A stretch of 64,000 bases of DNA from Melampsora larici-populina 98AG31 (GCF_000204055.1 NW_006768768.1:1118071-1182070); one strand, 5' to 3'. Shown: positions 32,759 to 44,860, counted from the first letter of the stretch. Made by a program: numbers and translations. Notes: a model not told the origin generated them from the letters alone.

Positions 32759-34472
32759 TCCAGTTGTTACAAGGCTGATCAGCCACAGGTACTGAATCAG
32801 AATCCTTAACTTTATATTTCGGTTTGACGCGCCTTCCTTTCGGTTTTTTCTCGGCGGGACGATAATCTGACTGTCGAGACGAGGCTGCAGCGTCGGTGGA
32901 ACGCTTAGTAGCACGAGCAGTAGAGGGAGACGCGGATTGGACAGATTGGTATCGAGCTGTGGGAATAGCAGCTTTTCCAAGCTTGCTCGAAGAGCTGTAA
33001 AGAATCCGATTATCGATACCCTTGAGAGATTTGTGTTTGTAATCTCCCCAGACCAAACTGGGACGTGAGGCAAACTCTTTCCGTAGTTCGGCGTCGAAAT
33101 CCCAAACATCTTCCCAATGGACTCTGGCTTGAAATAATCCTGGGAGAGAAAGAATATATTCGAAATAACTTTTGATGGAAAGGGCTGCTGGAGGGAAAGC
33201 TGCGATGTAAGCGTGTTTAAGAACAGCCAGGAGATTCTGCCAATGATTATTGTCAGAAATTTCCTTAGGCGCAGAGCCTTCAACATTTTTAAGATCACCG
33301 TCTGCATTGATGCAAAGGCGGCTTTGAGGAGGGTCTGAGGACGCAACTGCACCATAGAACTTTCTAAGATCGACAAAGTTATATTCGAGCAAATCTTTCG
33401 TGAGGGAGTTCTGCCAGTTTGCTGGCCTATTTTTGCATGAGTTAAACGCACTGACATGGTGTTTAATGTCTGACTTGTATAATAGGGCAATTTGATTGAC
33501 TTGAAAGGAGATAGGCGAGAACTCCTCAGGAACCAGATGCTCGTTGTCGTCCATGTACGGCGCGGAAGAAATAACGCTTGTAAAGGGACCAGCAGGAGCT
33601 GGGATTCCAGAAAAAGCTGGTGCTCCAGAGGCAGCTGGTGCTGTATTGTGAGAAAGAATGCCTGACTGGACAGGTTCTCCAGAGACAGCTGGTGCTGTAA
33701 AACGAGGATGTACGGACGAAACGTCCGAGGACAGGGAATGACTTCGACGTCTTTTGCCTTTATCGATTCTTTCGAAAATTGGTAAAGTAGCCGAGGGAGC
33801 CTGGCGTAAGGTTTGGCGATGAGGGGGACCTTGCGTACGAAGCACAGCTGGAGGCTGAGCTGACGGACGAAAGGAACTTTGACGTAACCGAGGACTCTTA
33901 GAGAAGGTAATCCTGTTGAGTAAGGAAGGCCCCTGAATAGGGGCTTGAACCGGAGGTGGAGGACTCGGGGTACGAATACCCACCGAATATATGTCTGAGA
34001 TGAGAGGAGGCGGAGGTGGAGGAGGCCCAGCAGTGTTGGTAACCGGATTCGAAGGAAACATAGACAGATCCTCGAACCGCGGAGGCGATTTTGGAACAGG
34101 CCTTTCCAAAAAACCGTCGACCACTCCGTATATGTCGATAGTGGAAGGAGGTTCGAGTAAGCCACTAAGGACAATAGGAGGGATGGATTGGGGATCTGGG
34201 TTTTCAGGCCATTGATACGATAAGGGAAAAACAGGCCTGCCGGCCCTACGGTCGAGTTCAATGGCAACTCGAGCGACAGCAGAGAAGTGAAATAAGAAGT
34301 TTTCGTCTTCGTAATGATAGACGGACGCAATCTGTGTACGGAGTTGAGCCATCGAGGTGTTTTTACTCCCACCGGAGTCATCGTAGTGGGTAAGGATCTT
34401 ATCGATGTCATCGAAAATAGCGGTTGTCTCATTCGCTTGCATGACATAGTCATCACCTAGATCAGTGATCAT
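32646..34472 (-). CDS. Gag-like protein of the YR retrotransposon
   Basis: 608 residues with a Pro-rich N-terminal third (a poly-Pro run near residue 155), a central helical region (about 340-480) and a basic tail with a CCCH-like cluster (NARVCPFSAADCDRVHGVC, then C...H) just before the stop. The arrangement fits a nucleic-acid-binding capsid precursor of DIRS/Ngaro elements. The poly-Pro and repeated APAASGAP-type stretches are low complexity. It overlaps the start of pol by about 110 bp. Confidence 0.75.
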   Translation of the reverse strand: MITDLGDDYVMQANETTAIFDDIDKILTHYDDSGGSKNTSMAQLRTQIASVYHYEDENFLFHFSAVARVAIELDRRAGRPVFPLSYQWPENPDPQSIPPIVLSGLLEPPSTIDIYGVVDGFLERPVPKSPPRFEDLSMFPSNPVTNTAGPPPPPPPLISDIYSVGIRTPSPPPPVQAPIQGPSLLNRITFSKSPRLRQSSFRPSAQPPAVLRTQGPPHRQTLRQAPSATLPIFERIDKGKRRRSHSLSSDVSSVHPRFTAPAVSGEPVQSGILSHNTAPAASGAPAFSGIPAPAGPFTSVISSAPYMDDNEHLVPEEFSPISFQVNQIALLYKSDIKHHVSAFNSCKNRPANWQNSLTKDLLEYNFVDLRKFYGAVASSDPPQSRLCINADGDLKNVEGSAPKEISDNNHWQNLLAVLKHAYIAAFPPAALSIKSYFEYILSLPGLFQARVHWEDVWDFDAELRKEFASRPSLVWGDYKHKSLKGIDNRILYSSSSKLGKAAIPTARYQSVQSASPSTARATKRSTDAAASSRQSDYRPAEKKPKGRRVKPKYKVKDSDSVPVADQPCNNWNARVCPFSAADCDRVHGVCNKDGCFEDHQGSVAHRQA

Positions 34473-34506
34473 AATAAACTTAGAAAAAAGTTTTTTATAT
34501 ATAGAA

Positions 34507-34816
34507 AAAAAAATTTTTTATCGCTGATAAAATTCTTGGACGAAAAAAGTATCAATCAGGATAATGAAGTTGGATGATTAGGAATAAATTATTAGATTAT
34601 AATTTCTCGACTGGGGACATTGGGAATTAGGGAATGAGATCTTCCTAGACATCCAATTCTTCAGTGACAACATTTTGGTAAACTACTATAAGATGAGAGA
34701 AGTATAAAAATGCCGTCTGTGAAGAGTGGACGTGATTGAGTGATCCGGATACTTCATTACCCGATCCTTTTTTCCCGTCCCATTCCCATTCTTCAATACC
34801 TTGTACCGACTACTAG
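34507..34816 (-). repeat. Split direct repeat A1
   Basis: Left-terminal repeat of the YR element in its own orientation, and the likely promoter and 5' UTR of gag. Near-identical to A2. Confidence 0.85.
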
Positions 34817-35091
34817 ATATGACCAGGGATGTGAGGATGCGAGGATGCACTAATAGGCCTGAATTCCACGAAATGTTAGTCCTGATTTCCGCGTAACTGA
34901 CTATCTTCATAACCGACGCAATCAATCATCATACAATAAATGAAAAGTTGTAAGACAAACAAAACTAATGAGACTTTCAATCCAAATCTTTTTTTTACTG
35001 CACATTATATTATGATTTTTTAATATTCAAACCCCAAACTCGAGTCCTCTTTGAACTGCACATATATTTACAACACTCAAACTACTCATTT

Positions 35092-36085
35092 ATGGTCTTA
35101 CCAGGCGAGGAGGTTGGGCCCGAACCAAAGCGGAAAAGGAGAGAAAATGTCACTTCAAACTCGTCCATCGGCGCCAGGCTTGCCAATATGGAAGCTCTTG
35201 AAGAAGCGGATGCCAAAAACTTAGAGGCTCAGAGGGCTCGTCAGAACGCACCGGTTCCAGTGTTGCCCCCAATCAATCAAGCCGACTCAGATGAAGAGCC
35301 TGCACAACTGTATGATGCGTTCATGCCAGCTGATGTTCTACAAGATTTGGCTCAAGATGCGAACGCAGATCATCAAGTTATCAATTGAGCCAATTACTTT
35401 CGTAGTGTTACATACCAAGAACGTGCGCTCACGGAGGAACAAAACTGGAAAGAGGTGATACCGGCGATTTTCATTGCTTTCATGCCATGTAGCAGAACAA
35501 CATTCCAATGGGCAGACCCGGTTCTGTGGAGCCGTGACATGAATCAGCGGTGCAATTGTGCACGTTGGCAAAGGTCGACCGTCACCGTGGATACAATTGA
35601 TTGGTCCGGTGTGTTATCTACAGCATGTGGAATGTGTTTTATTTGTTAATCGCATGCTCATACTCAACTTTTTCTTTGAATTTTGTATGTATGTTAAAAT
35701 AGGACGTGCTAAGACTCCACTTGAAACTTGCCGGTGCACTCCGGATGTGGTTAGGCTTCTACGTCAAGGTTACATAGGAGGAACGCCTGTAAACCCCAGG
35801 ACCGCATATTCAATTCGATTGCTGCGATTCCATCATATATTGTGGAAGCACTGTAGCATCCGTATTGCACCTTTTGTCGAGGCAATCGAGGAGTATCTGG
35901 ATCCTCGAAGTGCACTTCTCTTGGTTGCAGGAAGCGATCAGGTAAGTAGGTTATTTGTAACAAACAAATTGGAATAAACAAACACCAATTAGTATGATTC
36001 CTCTGTCTGATGTATCCAACAGACTCGTGACTGGCGAAAAGGCTTTTCAGCCGCCGTGGATGTTTTCAGAGAGATGCTGCGACTA
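35092..36085 (+). pseudogene. KDZ-A transposase, N-terminal half
   Basis: ATG at 35092. A basic acidic-mixed leader (KRKRRENVTSNSS) is followed by ALTEEQNWKEVIPAIFIAFM, CNCARWQRSTVTVD and CRCTPDVVRLLRQGYIGGTP. This is the paired Cys pattern of CxC1-like clusters of KDZ transposases. Then come AYSIRLLRFHHILWKH, EYLDPRSALLLV and, after an intron at about 35940-36022, TRDWRKGFSAAVDVFREMLRL. It ends exactly at the duplicated TGCGACTA (36078-36085), where element B begins. An in-frame TGA (35386-35388) lies early in the gene; CGA to TGA would explain it. The continuation is at 54481. Confidence 0.85.
36078..36085 (+). repeat. Target duplication TGCGACTA, left copy
   Basis: It is repeated exactly at 54473-54480, on the other side of element B. 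In the KDZ-A gene it codes for part of the Leu-Arg-Leu run. Confidence 0.85.
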
Positions 36086-36252
36086 GAGAGCATTCGCGCA
36101 TCCACGGAAAAAAGAGCCGGCTCGAGAGTCCGGGCCGTAGTAGCGCAGCAATCCCCTTTGATAAATTATATAATTCCAAAGTGGCGTAATATGGAATACG
36201 GGACTTCTCACAAACCGCAACACCCAGAATTAATTCACCTCCGGACTTCCTA

Positions 36253-36413
36253 TACAGCTATCTAGAGCAGTGTACGAAGTGACCCTGTACCACTGCTCTA
36301 GACAGTGAAGAGGTCTATCGCCGATTATCGCCACTATCGCCGCTATCGCCGATTATTTGGCCTCAAAATCAACAAAAAACAACCAAGTCCCTCAATCGCA
36401 CATACCCCCGGTA
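36253..36413 (+). repeat. KDZ-2 left TIR
   Basis: Inverted copy of 45857-46019, including the GAGCAGTG hairpin (36263-36302) and the ATCGCC-rich segment (36316-36355). Confidence 0.9.
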
Positions 36414-36817
36414 CCGGCCATACGTCCGATTCGGGCTACTCGCCAGGTGACCCACCCCGACTTTGTCTACACCAAGGCTTGTGGCTTTCGATCAACTTTT
36501 GACTTGTTCCACTCAAAACTTCGAAGCGACCGATGGTTCTCAAGTTTAATCATATCAACCATCAACAACCAATCACATCCCTATCAAAAATCAACACTCA
36601 ACAATTGAAGATCAATCCTTTCATTAGACCAACAAGTGTTTTCACCTCTGACCGGATTCAGAGCCCTGATAACCTTGGGACCTTTGAGTAAGACAACCGG
36701 ATTTGTACCTCACTGGTCTGGCCGAACGAAGGATTGTGATATCAACTGTTCTGAACACCTCATCAACCTCATCTATCAACATCGAAAATCTATCCAAATA
36801 CCGCCCTTTGCATCAAG

Positions 36818-39800
36818 ATGCCCAGACTTCCCAGAGATCAAAAATTCTTCCCCAGTATAAAGCCAAAGCGACATCGAGACACCGAACCTGACCGTCATCA
36901 TATCCCCCACGATCGAGCCGTTAATCTCCTGCAGAACCTCGGAATTGGACCAGCTCGACCAGTTGAACCACCAGCTGAACTGGATAGACACGATGAACAC
37001 GAAGACGATTGGAACAATCAACCCGATGTCAACTATGACCCTCAAGATGACCCACCTGTCCCTACCCTTGATGGCGCGGCCGAACGACTAGCTGAGGCTG
37101 CAAGAGCGCAACACTATGCTCAAAAACGGCTCAACTTCGAAAAACAATGGGTTGCTCTTGCAGCTCCTGTCACCGCTGTATACCTTGAGCGTCAGCATGC
37201 AACCCAGAATTGGACAACTAGCATGTCATACCTAGCCAACCAGCCCGAATGCCGCTGTAATAACCAAACCACCCGGCTGATCGACCTCATTGACATGTAT
37301 GGTAAGTGGTGACAGCTTTCATTTTTTATTCTTACACTTATCATCTATAATTCTGTTTTACTAGGTCGATTAAGCAGTTACCAATTCACGTTTTGCAAGT
37401 GTTGTCCAGATGTCATCCGCCTTCTCTATGCAGGATACTTCGCAAGCTCACCTTCCCAACCACACACAGCCTTCTCGATTCCTCTCATTCAATTCCATAA
37501 CCGACTTTGGCAGACCTCGGCACTTTCAACAAGTTCCTTTATTGACGCTCTTGGAGGTTTCCTGGACGATCGATCAGCTTCACCCCTCTATGGCCAGCTT
37601 CGTAATGGAACAATTTGCAAGCGGGAACTTAGAAAACCTATAACCCATTCAATTGATCTTTACCGGCGAATATTATATCATCAAGAACTACTTTACATAG
37701 AAGGACTCGAGCTCAGTTTACTAGAAGTATATGCCGACAAGTGTTCTCGCTGCTTTGGACCCAGAGAAGGTGAAGTAAAAGTATCACCAGATGAACCTGA
37801 TGTCATCATATGCGCCGATGGCAACTTTCAACACCGTCATTACTCTTATGCCAGCAAAGACAACCCAGCCGAGCACGAATATCCCTCATCCTTCCTTTTA
37901 CCCTTGCAGATCACAAAGGTGGCCGACTTGTGTAAGAATACTGCTGCACTAGCCAGCGATATCAAGGTTTGTCGCTCACATGATTCCACAGATCTTGAAT
38001 ACTGCATCGGCTGATCTTTTGTTATCTACCTTGTCTCATTCTGCAGACTGCTTGCTCAGACTCTCACACAGCAGCAAATGACACCCGAAGCAGCGCCACC
38101 TGGAGGAAATCGTGTGATGATAATGGACTTTTTGCGTTTGCATGTCGACACGACCTCATGCTCAAGATGGCAAACCTCCATGAGGAATCTGAGAAGTGAG
38201 TAATTTATTTCCACCTCGAATTTTGATTTCCACATCTAACTCAGTCGATCTCAATGTGTAGATTGCATTATCCAGTCAGCATACTGGGATACTTTCTAGA
38301 ACAACTCCCCAATATCAAGTTTGGCGTTCTCTACGACATTGGGTGTCACCTTGATGCACACATCAAGAAGGTAAGAATTTCTGCCACTTGATTGTTTATT
38401 TTGTTTCTTCCGATTTATCAACTCACCTTTTTTATTACTGAATCAGAGGGGTCTCTTACCCAATTTTCAGACTCGATTGATGTTTGGGACAGCTGTGTTC
38501 CATGCATACGTCCACGAATGGGCATGCCAAATAGTTTACAATCCTCGATACAACAAGTACTGGGGTCTATCCGACGGTGAAGGTCTGGAGCGACTGTGGT
38601 CGTTCCTATCAGCCCTAGTAGCAGTGCTTCGGACATCAACCCGGTTACATCGATTTTGGGCGTTACACTGGCGCTGCAACTTTTACAACGAGAATCTAAA
38701 ATCAACCAGTGGTAAGTCTCTTCTTTTTTAGTTTCAAATCCCTCTTAGTACTAATTCTTTGGGAATGTTACAGGGAAATGGCTCCTCAGCAAGTTGAACA
38801 ACGCCAACCAGGTCAAGAAGGAAGCAAGCGAAGGACTATTGAATCTGTACACGCAACGCAACCCCTACGATCCTGACCGACAGTTTTATTCAGCTGATTT
38901 TCTCAGGGAGCAATGGATATTGGAAAGGAACGCACAAGCCAGCAAGAAGCATGCAGAAGAGCAACAAAAACTTGAACTGGGACGATTGCTATGTCTAGAA
39001 CAAGAGATTCAGAAGCTCTGGTATGCCGGTCTATAATCTATATAAGATACTGATGACTGATACTCACAATGATTGATTTAAAATTTGCAGGAATAGCCCT
39101 GTTCCTACTGCTGAGTATGAAATATCACGGGCACAAAGGTTGAATGAACTCCAGGAAAAAATCACGACACAGCGAAGAAAGGTTGGAGCAGCAGATGTGC
39201 TTGCATTGCTAACTAGTAAGTGTATATTTAAAATCAAATGACATGATAATTGTGACTGAAACTCGTTCTCAGGGCCTGAGCACGATGGCCTTCTAATGGT
39301 TTGGTACTGCATGCGAGATGTCCGATCTAGGTTGATTGCAATATTCAAGGAAAAGTTGCCCCTTAACCAATCTCAAGCTCATGGTCGAGATTCAAACTTA
39401 GGTAAGTACATGCTTCATCTCAAAATTATCCGTAGGAACAGTACTAACTAGAAATACAGGTGTTTCTGGCAGGACTGCTGTTCTTGCCTCAATACGAAAG
39501 CATGCTGCCGCTCTCGGCAAGGCCGTTGATCGCTACCAAGAACGCCTCAACACTTTTCGTCAAAAATTCCCTAATCGCCTTGCGTATCCTCCTGATATTG
39601 AGTACGCAACGCTGTTCCAGATTGCGCCGGATGATCCTTTTTGGAGTGAAGGTCTCTTCACCAATCACAATGAACCATGGGCAATCGATCCCTCGACTCA
39701 ATACGGAATGCGACAGCTTTCTTACCTTGAACGATCCGAAGAGGAACTGCGTAGAATTGGGTGGGAAGTACGACGTGAAATGCGATGGATCATCAACACT

Positions 39801-40397
39801 CGTACCCGAATCTCTCATCTTCTTCAATGTCTTCTCCATGGTATGTTGGAGCCCGGCTTACCTGACGTCGAAGCCATTCAACCCCTTCTCAACCATCCCA
39901 CCCTAAGTCATATTGACCCTCAGTCTCGCAAAATTTCGGCAATAAATCTCCTTCACACTCGATTGATACGACTTTTGCACCATATGCGGAAGTCATCTAA
40001 CAAATTTCAACAGGTGTTTCGAGGTACAGTAGCTCAAGCTGGTGATAATGGTCTTTCACAGGATTGGGGAGGACTTGGTAGGTTTGTGTCAAGTATTGGT
40101 GAACAAGGAATGTCGATGATTCCTGGATGTCTCTCATTGGCAGACAGATTGTGGCCAGTAGAACAACCAATAGAACAACGAGTAGAACTACCAGTAGACC
40201 AACCAGTAGCAGAAGATAGGAATGTTGTTGGAAATGAAGTCAATTTGGTTATTATTGAGGACGAAGAGGAAGATAAGGATGCAGATGAAGAGGAAGAGAT
40301 TGTCAAACAAACAGTATTGAGTGCAACTGAGAAAGCAGTGTCTTCAGCACTTGATAGGTTAGCATTGTATGATGATATGGAAGATGTTGAGTATTAA
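36818..40397 (+). CDS. KDZ transposase of KDZ-2
   Basis: Multi-exon gene from the ATG at 36818. Exon 1 has an acidic, Pro-rich region and CRCNNQTTRLIDLIDMYG; the next has CKCCPDVIRLLYAGYFASSP, giving the CxC1-like cysteine cluster. Later exons show CSRCFGPREG, IICADGNFQHRHY (first catalytic Asp), GVLYDIGCHLDAHIKK (second Asp) and YWGLSDGEGLERLWSFLSAL (catalytic Glu and the RW-type helix). A long helical region follows (REQWILERNAQASKKH; DDPFWSEGLFTNHNEPWAID), then an acidic Glu/Asp tail near 40255-40300. Introns are short GT-AG types, for example after 37302, 37967 and 38371. I see no frameshift or stop in the exons, so the transposase may be functional. It should cut and join the element's TIRs in the nucleus. 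Confidence 0.88.
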
Positions 40398-40632
40398 AAA
40401 ATGTACTTAGTTATTCTCTATTCAAAAACCTTGAGATATTTGTATGACATGCCTGAATGAGAATCAATTGAAGTGTTCAATAAGAATCCATTGAAGTGAA
40501 ACAGAATCTCATGTAGACTTTTATGCTTGATTCAGAATGCATCAATGTTAAAAAAACCCATGAAAAACTCATGACATGAAAATGTATAGTGTTCTAAAAT
40601 TGATAGTTTCATTGGTTTATGCATTACAGTTG

Positions 40633-42064
40633 CTTTAACCTGGCTTCTTGGAAGTTGCAGTAGAAGAAGATGTTACAATGAATCATGTTTAATCTTTTGA
40701 ACAGTGGGAGACACCAATAAACAACCAAGTTTATTGGTGAAAATGGACCTGAGGTGCAGGAGCGGTGCGGGAGTCGTGATTGGTGAAGTGTTATGTGGAT
40801 ATATTGATCCATGTACACGTGATTAGTGGTGTGTGGTGGTACCATCAGAAAGCCCTGACCTTGGCGGAGAGTTTGAGTCTACCACGGACCATTTTGGATG
40901 TAACTTGAAAAAGTTATTACAGATTGCATCCATGCGCGTCACTGAGGTGCGCGGGGAAGACATGAGGGGCTCTGGAGTTTTCCACACACATCATGAGTGT
41001 GATTGGGTTGTAAATTCAGAAAGCCCCAGCCAATGCGCAGAAATTGAGCCCTTACTGGAGTTTTTTTATTGAGAAATGAAAAAGTTATCAACATTTCCAT
41101 AGTTGCAAGTCATCACGCAGAAATAGCACATCTGGAGCGACGGTTCACCCCTCTTTTTTNNNNNNNNNNNNNNNNNNNNNNNNNNNNNNNNNNNNNNNNN
41201 NNNNNNNNNNNNNNNNNNNNNNNNNNNNNNNNNNNNNNNNNNNNNNNNNNNNNNNNNNNCTTTCTCACTTCTTGATCAAAACACTCCAGTAAGGGCTCAT
41301 TTTTTCCGCCTTGCTCAGGGCTTTCTGAATGTACTGTCCAATCACACTTTTGATAGGTGTGGCAATCTCCAGAGCCCCATATGTAGTCCCCGCGCACCTC
41401 AGTGACCCACATGGATGCAATGCGTAATAACTTTTTCAATTGACGTCCAAAATGGTCCGTGGTAGGCTCAAACTCTCCGCCAATGTCAGGGCTTTCTAAT
41501 GGTACCACCACAGATCACTACTAACATGTACGTGCAACAATATATCTACATAACACTTTACCAATCACTACTCCCATACCGCTCCCGCACCTCAGGTCCA
41601 TCTTCACTCAGAAACTTGGTTAACTTTTTACAAAACTCCTCAATAAAGACTCATTTTTTCCGCCTTTATTGGGGCTTTCTGAATGTACTGTCCAATAACA
41701 CTTTTGATAGGTGTGGCAATGTCCAGAGCCCCATATGTCCTCCCGCGCACCTCAGTGACCCACATGGATGCAATCCGTAATAACATTTTCAATCTACATC
41801 CAAAATGGTCCGCGGTGGGCTCAAACTCTCCGCCAATGTCAATGCCTTCTGATGGTACCACCACAATCCACTAATCACATGTACTTGGATCATTATATCC
41901 ACATAACACTTTACGAATCACTACTCCCGAACTGCTTCCGCACCTCAGGTCCATTTTCACTCAGAAAATTGGTCGTTTATTTCTGTCTGATGGTGTTTAA
42001 CAGATTAATCATGATTCATTGTAACATCTTCTTTTACTGCAACTTCCAAGAAGCCAGGTTAAAG
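40633..42064. repeat. Foldback element with long complementary arms, split by an assembly gap
   Basis: The left arm (40633 to about 41100) is the reverse complement of the right side. The ends are CTTTAACCTGGCTTCTTGG and CCAAGAAGCCAGGTTAAAG. The right side consists of two similar tandem modules (about 41272-41637 and 41640-42064), each with GGTGTGGCAATNTCCAGAGCC, CGCGCACCTCAGTGACCCAC and CACTCCCNNACNGCTNCCGCAC-like phrases. The arms exceed 400 bp, and the loop includes the run of Ns. No coding capacity. It is inserted between the KDZ-2 transposase and the HMG-like gene. Confidence 0.8.
41160..41259. other. Assembly gap of 100 N
   Basis: Exactly 100 undetermined bases in the loop of the foldback element. 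The round number suggests a scaffolding placeholder rather than a measured length. Confidence 0.95.
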
Positions 42065-42499
42065 GTGTCATATTACTGTTATTAATGCATTTATCTTTGC
42101 TGATCAACAGGGTTTTTATGTGCCCATTGTGTAGCTGTGTTTTTCATTTGTACATCTCAGGTTAATATTGCATCATGATTGATAATTTAAATCTTCCCCA
42201 GCATGATTTGAGAAACAAATGAATGGGCAAACAGTACCACATTTGTGGTAATGTGGTATCATTATCTGATGTCTTATACACATCAAAAATCGTGTCAAAA
42301 ACCCCTAATAGCCACCTAAGTGGCTTTTACATTACCCTTGTAGTCTTACAAAATAGGTTTAAACCACAATTTCAAATTTGGGAACAACAAGCTCTTGACT
42401 CCTCACACCTTGATTATACCTCAACACACCTTGCTGATACTTTCAGTACCTCCAACTTTACAATTTTTTCGTATTTCTTTCTTTTTGTTGTGACCAACA

Positions 42500-44557
42500 A
42501 TGGATTCATACCAGGCATCCCTCCCGAACTTAACTCAACTGGCCTATAGTCAAACTGATTATGACAACCTCGACTTCACGCAAGGCACGAATCTTGGCTT
42601 CAACAACCAGTCTTTCATCCAACCACCAACTCCTCCTTTCACTCAGTCGGTTCTGCCATATCAAAGCTCCCACTCTCAGTACCAGCAGACTTCACACCAA
42701 TCGTATCAGCAGCCTTCGCACCAATCTCAGTACCAGCACACTTCCCAAGTGGGTGCAAACTTTGGCCCTGGTAGTCAAACTACATACTGGAGTCCAGGGC
42801 CTCGTCAAGAACCTTTAGGCCAACTGCCACGTCCAACTTCATTAAATGCTGGACGTGGTGAACACACAAGCTCCGGACGTGGTGGACACGCGAATTCTTC
42901 TCTTCGGGCAAGAGGTCGCGGCCGTGGGCAAGGCCCAACTCGAACTCAACTAACTCGAATTCAGCAAACCCCCACTTCTACCGCAACTACTCCAACTGAG
43001 CCACCTCTATCAATGAAACAAATCCTCGACCAATTCCTCCCCAAATCGATTGTTACAATGCTTCCAGACAGCGCCAAGACATTCACTCCAATTGTCGCCA
43101 ATCAGCTTGAAGAAGTAATGAAGAAAGTTGTTGCAAAAGAAATCTTGGCTGCTGAACTGCGTGTTGTGGCGGCAAAGAATTGTAAAAAGTCATTCTCGCA
43201 AGCCGATGGTTCTTTTTTTATGGCTCTTGAAAATGACCTCGACATAATCAGAGTGATCTATTGTCTTGTCAGACGTGTTTCGCCAGAAAGGGCTTCAAGG
43301 CATATGTAAGTCTCATTTTCAAAAGCTTCACTTTTGATTACATCTGACTGCTTGAATCCCTTTAAAGTGGCGAATTCAAGGCCATGCGAGATGCGACTCT
43401 CTGGAACGGTTTTCAAGCAAGCCCTGAAGGGCAGGAAGTATATCGCACTCGTAGGTTATGCTCGCTTTGTCAACTTGTGGGATTCTTCTGATCTCACATT
43501 CAAACTCATCCCACGTAGACCGTGGAATTAAGGGCAAAGCAAACAGTGTACTCTCCGACTTATGGAACGAGAAGACTCTCGATGAAAAGCTGACCTACCA
43601 ACAATATGTTCGCAAATCCAAAAACCTCACATCGGTTTTGTTGGGAGCCGAAGGAGACGACTTGAACCAAACCACTGGAGACTCATCCGACTCTGTCGAA
43701 CCAAAATCAACTGGTGAGAATGGCTGGGTAGGTTCAGGTAGATCGCTCGCAAGCGCTCAACAGACTGCCGAATTGTGGCTCGCCGAAACCGAGGTGGAGG
43801 TATGTAAAGTCTCTCTACAACCTACCTTTCAATCCAGCCGCTTACCAGTTTTATCTATAAACGAAGGCAAAGAGGATTGCTTCTCTGACCAACAGCAACA
43901 TAGTGATACTTTGTGTATCATCACATCTGGGACCAAATGCGTTCCAGATGTTTGCTGGCTCTCCGAGGGGTCGATCCTGGCTAAAACTGAATCAGGAAAG
44001 GTACGGCTCTGCTTATTGCAACTGTGAGTTTCAGAGCTTCTGCACCGGGGTTGCAGTTGCCAAGCTCGACACGCCTGGCGTCAAGGCAAAGAAATCGATT
44101 GCTTACCCCAAACAAGACCAAGCTCGTGCAGCATTGAAGGGACTTCTTAGTAAGTGCCTCATCTCTTTATTATGTAACTCTAATCAATTCCAGTTTCACT
44201 GAAATCAGGACATCCCCATCGAAAACAGAAAAAACTTTTCCAACCAAAAACTACGCCTGGCCATGGATCAATTGTGAGGCTCGACTGCTCCACTGGGGTG
44301 CTAAAATTGTGCTACATCCAGAAGCTCAAACTGAGTTGGGTTTCGTCACTCAATTGAGCAAGAATCTCAATGACGAACAAGGTGACTGTATCTCTACCGA
44401 TATCACCAAAGGTTTGTTCGAGTTGGCTCAGGTTCCAAAGGATTCTTCGGGTCTGAAGAAACGGGCCCCAAAACGGAAGCGTGAACAAGAATCAGCGAGC
44501 GAAGAGGGTGATGAAGATGAGACCGATGAAGAGGAAAATGAAGATATCAATGAATAG
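42500..44557 (+). CDS. HMG-like hypothetical protein carried by KDZ-2
   Basis: Exon 1 (42500 to about 43307) encodes a Gln/Ser/Thr-rich leader with repeated QYQQTSHQS-type units and an RGRGRGQGPTR basic stretch. A helical region follows (SMKQILDQFLPKSIVTMLPD; FTPIVANQLEEVMKKVVAKE). The next exons give MRDATLWNGFQASPEGQEVY and VLSDLWNEKTLDEKLTYQQY, the paired W-N-x-F / L-W-x3-T-x2-E-K pattern of an HMG-box-like fold. The 3' part has CLISLLCNSN-type intronic frames, a FVTQLSKNLND segment and a Lys/Glu-rich acidic end. It parallels the gene at 21339-23825. Exon edges between 43300 and 44300 are approximate, and I cannot exclude a frameshift there. Function unknown. Confidence 0.6.
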
Positions 44558-44565
44558 TTTTCATC

Positions 44566-44860
44566 ATGACTTTCGCATATTTTTCAATCTCTTTTGTCTT
44601 CCTTTTTAACTCTAATTTCTTCCTTTTTTATGTTTTCATCTACTTCATCTTGTTATGTCTTCATTCGTGGTTACTACCACTTCGTTTCTTACTTTCTTTT
44701 TTCTTCTTTTTTACGTTATCATCTTCTTTACATTATCTTTGTTTTGATGTTTTCATCGTTCGTTCTTGTTCGTTTTTTAATGTCTTTTGTCTTCCTTTTT
44801 TCATCTTTACTTTCTTTTTGTTTCTTAATTTCATTTTATTTTTACTAATCCTTAGTTTCT
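44566..44860. repeat. Polypyrimidine low-complexity tract
   Basis: Nearly 300 bp of T/C-rich sequence built from variants of TTTTCATCTTCTTTT, directly downstream of the HMG-like stop. It opens long Phe/Leu/Ser frames that are not genes. Confidence 0.7.

Larger units (their letters stand above)
28502..34815 (-). mobile_element. Tyrosine-recombinase retrotransposon (Ngaro-like) with split direct repeats
   Basis: In minus orientation the order is A1 (34816-34507), gag, pol (RT/RNase H), tyrosine recombinase, B1 (29294-29147), A2 (29146-28840), about 190 bp, B2 (28650-28503). A1=A2 and B1=B2 are nearly identical. This split-direct-repeat layout is characteristic of Ngaro-type YR retrotransposons, as opposed to the inverted repeats of DIRS. 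The trinucleotide TAG occurs at the left junction (28500-28502), the right junction (34814-34816) and the A2/B1 junction (29144-29146). This fits insertion of a circular intermediate at a TAG core. There is no ordinary target duplication. Confidence 0.85.

Noticed and set aside
32759..34456. Upstream extension of the pol frame as real coding sequence
   Set aside because: It lies under gag in another frame and reads as Leu/Pro/Ser-rich sequence without domain features.
41069..41511. Frames running through the N run
   Set aside because: Artefacts of undetermined bases within a foldback repeat.
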